A DNA stretch of 26,383 nt, from contig DATJYC010000042.1 in assembly GCA_035499735.1 (NCBI GenBank), positions 1-26,383 of the forward strand. Reading direction: 5' to 3'. The stretch is from VBDM01 sp035499735. Lineage in GTDB: Bacteria; Pseudomonadota; Gammaproteobacteria; Burkholderiales; SG8-39. The first letter of the stretch is position 1, and every line of letters begins with the position of its first letter. The position numbers and the translations under genes are program-made. The notes beneath the pieces were generated by a model. It did no database searches, was not told where the DNA came from, and saw only the letters and a program-made list of their open reading frames with translations. Positions 24,287-26,383 of the stretch are shown in pieces.

Positions 24287-24326
24287 TTGATCTAACTCAA
24301 GACCCCGACCGGTTGACATGGATCAA
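24287..24326. promoter_or_regulatory. Two FNR/CRP-like boxes in the divergent intergenic region
   Basis: Two palindromic sites lie between the adaptor gene (-) and the Spy-like gene (+): TTGAT-CTAA-CTCAA at 24287-24300 and TTGAC-ATGG-ATCAA at 24313-24326. The centres are 26 bp apart, about two and a half helical turns. Each has one good half-site and one with a single mismatch to the FNR-type consensus TTGAT-N4-ATCAA. They could control either gene. Clear -10 elements at the ideal distance are not seen. Confidence 0.45.
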
Positions 24327-24351
24327 GACGGCCTCACCCAGGAGGACAAGA

Positions 24352-24381
24352 ATGAGGACCGTTTTTGACTTTTCAATGTGA
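24352..24381 (+). CDS. Nine-residue leader peptide candidate (MRTVFDFSM)
   Basis: A very short ORF of nine codons plus TGA, behind a strong Shine-Dalgarno (AGGAGG at 24340-24345) at good spacing. It ends 14 bp before the Spy-like ATG, and an in-frame alternative GTG start of that gene (24378) overlaps its stop as ATGTGA. It may be a leader that couples or tunes translation of the next gene. Evidence is the ribosome site and position only; there is no homology to support it. Confidence 0.35.
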   Translation: MRTVFDFSM

Positions 24382-24395
24382 GCGAGGTCAGGATC

Positions 24396-24899
24396 ATGAA
24401 ATCGAACTTGGTCAGAGCAGGATTGGTCGCGCTCGGGCTCGCCGGCGCGGTGTCGACGGCGGTCGCTCAGGGACCGGGCTACGGCCCGGGATATGGTCCG
24501 GGGGGCGGCTACGGCAGGGGCTCGGGCATGATGGGTGGCTACGGCTACGGCCCGGGGATGATGCGCGGCTACGGCCGCGGGCTCGCGGGGCTCGACCTGA
24601 GCAGCGAGCAGCGCCAGAAGATCGCCGCGATCCAGGAAGCCAACCGCAGCAAGAACTGGAACACGATGGGCCAGCTGCGCTCCGAGCAGTTCAAGCTGGA
24701 GCAGATGTACAACGCCGACAAGGTCGACTCGAACGCGGTAGCGGAGCAGCAGAAGAAGGTCGACGAGCTGAGAAGGCAGCTGCTCAAGTCGCGCATCGAC
24801 GCGCGCAACGAGGTCGTCGCCGTCCTGAACCCCGAGCAGCGCAAGAACCTGCGCCAGTTCGGCCCGTGGTGGCTGCGCGACGAGGAGGGCGGCGAGTAA
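24396..24899 (+). CDS. Spy/CpxP-like small secreted protein with GYGPG-Met tract
   Basis: Periplasmic protein of 167 residues. A signal peptide (MKSNLVRAGLVALGLAGAV) with likely cleavage after AVA (about residue 24) leads into a Gly-Tyr-Pro-rich tract at 26-62 holding two Met pairs (MMGG, MMRG). The helical body then shows LSSEQ (68-72) and LNPEQ (144-148), the paired LTxxQ-type motifs of the Spy/CpxP family. Those proteins act as envelope chaperones or stress and metal sensors. The start is taken as ATG 24396, which has GAGG 8 bases ahead; GTG 24378 would add six residues and weaken the signal. The gene diverges from the RND adaptor and ends 3 bp from the convergent cytochrome gene. Confidence 0.78.
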   Translation: MKSNLVRAGLVALGLAGAVSTAVAQGPGYGPGYGPGGGYGRGSGMMGGYGYGPGMMRGYGRGLAGLDLSSEQRQKIAAIQEANRSKNWNTMGQLRSEQFKLEQMYNADKVDSNAVAEQQKKVDELRRQLLKSRIDARNEVVAVLNPEQRKNLRQFGPWWLRDEEGGE

Positions 24900-24902
24900 C
24901 GC

Positions 24903-26027
24903 CTACTGTGGCCGCTTCGAGTCGTCGAACTTCGGATCGAGCGCCTTGACCGAGTCCATCAGCAGCTGCACCGCGTACCTGGTGTTGTGAATGCCGCGGC
25001 TGCCGTCCTCCTTGACGAACTTCCAGTTGAACAGCGCACCGACGACCTCGACCGGGTACTGCGTCTTGTTGCGGATGAACTCGCCCTTTGAGTCGTAGAG
25101 CGGGTCCTTCATCGTCTGCAAGAGGCCCGTGCCCTGCCTGTTGATGATGCGGTCGAGCAGGCCCTGGACCTCCTCCTGGATGGTCTCGACCTTGCCGTCG
25201 CCGTCCCAGTCGGCGGCCGCCTGCCGGTTGAACAGGTGTTTGCCCGGGACCTGGTTCATCTCCGAATGGCAGCCCGATGTCAGGCAGCCGGCGTTGTTCA
25301 GCTTCGGCAGCTCGTGCACCTCGGCCCCGATGCGGAAGCTGTGGCCGCCGATCGTGGGCATGAAGGCGTAGCGCTGCTGCGGAAGGGTCATGTGGCAGGT
25401 CACGCAGGTCGCGCCGGGCAGCATGGCGTGGGCCGACTTCGAGTAGGTCTTGCCGGGAAACTCGTAGGCGTTGACGCCGAGCAGCATGTCGGCATGGGGA
25501 CCGTGGTGCGCACCCCAGAAATCGAACGGGATCGAGCGCGGCTTGACCTCGTCCTTGGGAAGGAACAGGGCATGATGGCAATTGACGCAGAGGTTGCCTT
25601 TGCCGCGGTCGAAGACCGTGCCGTTCGCGAGCGTGACCGCGCTCGTCTTGCGCAGGCTGAAGTCGCCCGTGTCGTGCGGGGCGTGGCAGGTGAAGCAGCC
25701 GATCTCGGACGGATACTTGATGATCTCCTTGGGATCGACCGCGCCCTTCTTGACGTATTCGATGAAGCCCTCGTTCGTATGGCAGCGCTGGCAGCCCTCG
25801 CTGTTCGCGTACGAGGCGTGGCCGATGGTGCGGTGGCCCGAGGTGAGGTACTGGCTGCGCACGCCCCGGACGGGGTACTTGGGCTCGGAGCCGTGGCAGT
25901 CGACGCAGGCCTTGGGAAAGGCGAACGCCGGGTGGGCGGCCTTCGATTTCGATTGAGCGGCGGCTCCCAGCGGAGCGAGGACTGCCGGAACAAACAGGAT
26001 CAGAGAAAGCCAGCGCGCGACGATCAT
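24903..26027 (-). CDS. Secreted multihaem cytochrome c with six haem-binding sites
   Basis: Secreted c-type cytochrome of 374 residues. The signal peptide runs to AAAQ near residue 25. Five CxxCH sites are at C41, C79, C111, C147 and C208, and a sixth CX4CH site (CLTSGCH) is at 248-254. The segment DWDGDGKVETIQEE (273-286) looks like a calcium-binding loop, and the C-terminal 90 residues hold no haem motif. It should work in periplasmic electron transfer; the partner is unknown and no other redox gene is next to it. GGAGGA lies just ahead of ATG 26027. A consensus FNR box stands 60 bp upstream, so oxygen-responsive expression is likely. Confidence 0.9.
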   Translation of the reverse strand: MIVARWLSLILFVPAVLAPLGAAAQSKSKAAHPAFAFPKACVDCHGSEPKYPVRGVRSQYLTSGHRTIGHASYANSEGCQRCHTNEGFIEYVKKGAVDPKEIIKYPSEIGCFTCHAPHDTGDFSLRKTSAVTLANGTVFDRGKGNLCVNCHHALFLPKDEVKPRSIPFDFWGAHHGPHADMLLGVNAYEFPGKTYSKSAHAMLPGATCVTCHMTLPQQRYAFMPTIGGHSFRIGAEVHELPKLNNAGCLTSGCHSEMNQVPGKHLFNRQAAADWDGDGKVETIQEEVQGLLDRIINRQGTGLLQTMKDPLYDSKGEFIRNKTQYPVEVVGALFNWKFVKEDGSRGIHNTRYAVQLLMDSVKALDPKFDDSKRPQ

Positions 26028-26074
26028 GAATCCTCCCCGGGACGGACGGTCACCGCTTCAAATATGATAAAGGC

Positions 26075-26383
26075 ATGCTTCGCGCTTTGATCTGGATCAA
26101 ACCCCGGCCACGCGTGCCCCAGCAGCATGGCGCGGTGGAAGCGACGCGAGCGTGGACCCGCGCAGAGGTGTGGCGCCGCAAGCTCCTCTACCCCGGTCAC
26201 ACCCTGCCGACCGCCGCCGCGCCGGTGCTCGTCGCCTGCGGGCTCGCCGCGCACGACCGGGCGTTTGCGGCGGCGCCGGCGCTGCTCGCGCTTCTCGCCG
26301 GCTGGCTGATCCAGCTCGGCGGCGTCCTCACCGACAACTACGAGAACCTGGTCTCCCAGCCCGAGGACCGCGAGCATCCCGAG
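26075..26383 (+). CDS. UbiA-like prenyltransferase, N-terminal part, cut by window end
   Basis: Partial gene open to the last base. The frame ending GWLIQLGGVLTDNYENL and continuing to PEDREHPE, preceded by KLLYPGHTLPTAAAP and a hydrophobic segment, fits the first membrane helices and the Asp-rich loop of MenA/UbiA-type prenyltransferases. The start is uncertain: ATG 26075 opens the frame but places the FNR box inside the gene, while GTG 26114 or GTG 26135 (giving MEATRAWTRAEVWRRKLL) would leave the box in the promoter. No clear ribosome site decides it. I infer the family only from this short piece. Confidence 0.5.
   Translation, partial: MLRALIWIKPRPRVPQQHGAVEATRAWTRAEVWRRKLLYPGHTLPTAAAPVLVACGLAAHDRAFAAAPALLALLAGWLIQLGGVLTDNYENLVSQPEDREHPE
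26087..26100. promoter_or_regulatory. Consensus FNR-type box upstream of the multihaem cytochrome
   Basis: TTGAT-CTGG-ATCAA, an exact match to the FNR/ANR consensus TTGAT-N4-ATCAA. It is 60 bp upstream of the cytochrome start on the minus strand, with the AT-rich stretch TTATCATATTTG (minus strand, 26070-26059) at roughly -10 distance. It could also serve the plus-strand UbiA-like gene. CRP-family proteins other than FNR recognise similar half-sites. Confidence 0.6.

Noticed and set aside
20286..24290. Plus-strand open frame of about 1330 codons opposite the RND genes
   Set aside because: It is an antisense shadow with His, Arg and Asp-rich low-complexity composition and no recognisable motif. 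The minus-strand RND proteins fully explain the stretch.

Overview
The window is GC-rich and densely coding. It looks like the chromosome of a sulfur-oxidising proteobacterium, most likely a beta- or gammaproteobacterial chemolithotroph. The lineage is inferred from gene content and composition, not from a marker gene. I see no rRNA, tRNA, CRISPR array, insertion sequence or phage gene.

Region 1 (2-10065, all +) is one tightly packed gene train. It holds TusA, a YfcE-like metallophosphoesterase, an AprM-like membrane protein, AprB, AprA, a histone-deacetylase-fold hydrolase, a radical SAM protein, a geranylgeranyl-reductase-like flavoprotein, a second radical SAM protein, an sLpl(AB)-type lipoate ligase and a glutamine-amidotransferase-like protein without its catalytic cysteine. 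It joins sulfite oxidation by APS reductase to a dedicated lipoate-assembly route (LipS1/LipS2 plus sLpl(AB)). The sequence from 10066 to 10208 is the only sizeable gap in the left 19.5 kb. It carries an FNR/CRP-like palindrome, a possible -10 element and a weak terminator-like hairpin.

Region 2 (10209-19501, all +) is the sulfur-oxidising heterodisulfide-reductase-like (sHdr) cluster: dsrE3C, shdrC1, shdrB1, shdrA, shdrH, shdrC2, shdrB2, an unrecognised 132-residue cysteine-pair protein, lbpA (lipoate-binding protein), a second DsrE-fold protein, a second tusA, a soluble SQR-like flavoprotein and a DUF1641 protein. In the model for this pathway, sulfane sulfur passes through TusA/DsrE carriers to sHdr and lipoyl-LbpA and is oxidised to sulfite. 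AprBA then converts sulfite plus AMP to APS. Region 1 supplies both the lipoyl cofactor and the sulfite-oxidising step. Sulfate adenylyltransferase, Sox genes and dsrAB are not in the window.

Region 3 (19509-24233, -) is an RND efflux adaptor and pump followed by an ArsR repressor with the Cys40/Cys106 pair typical of SqrR/BigR-type sulfur sensors. The ArsR gene converges with the end of the sHdr cluster.

Region 4 (24287-26383) starts with a divergent intergenic region holding two FNR-like boxes and a nine-codon ORF with a strong Shine-Dalgarno. Then come a small secreted Spy/CpxP-like protein with a Gly-Tyr-Met repeat tract (+), a six-site secreted multihaem cytochrome c (-) behind a consensus FNR box, and the start of a UbiA-like membrane prenyltransferase cut by the window end.
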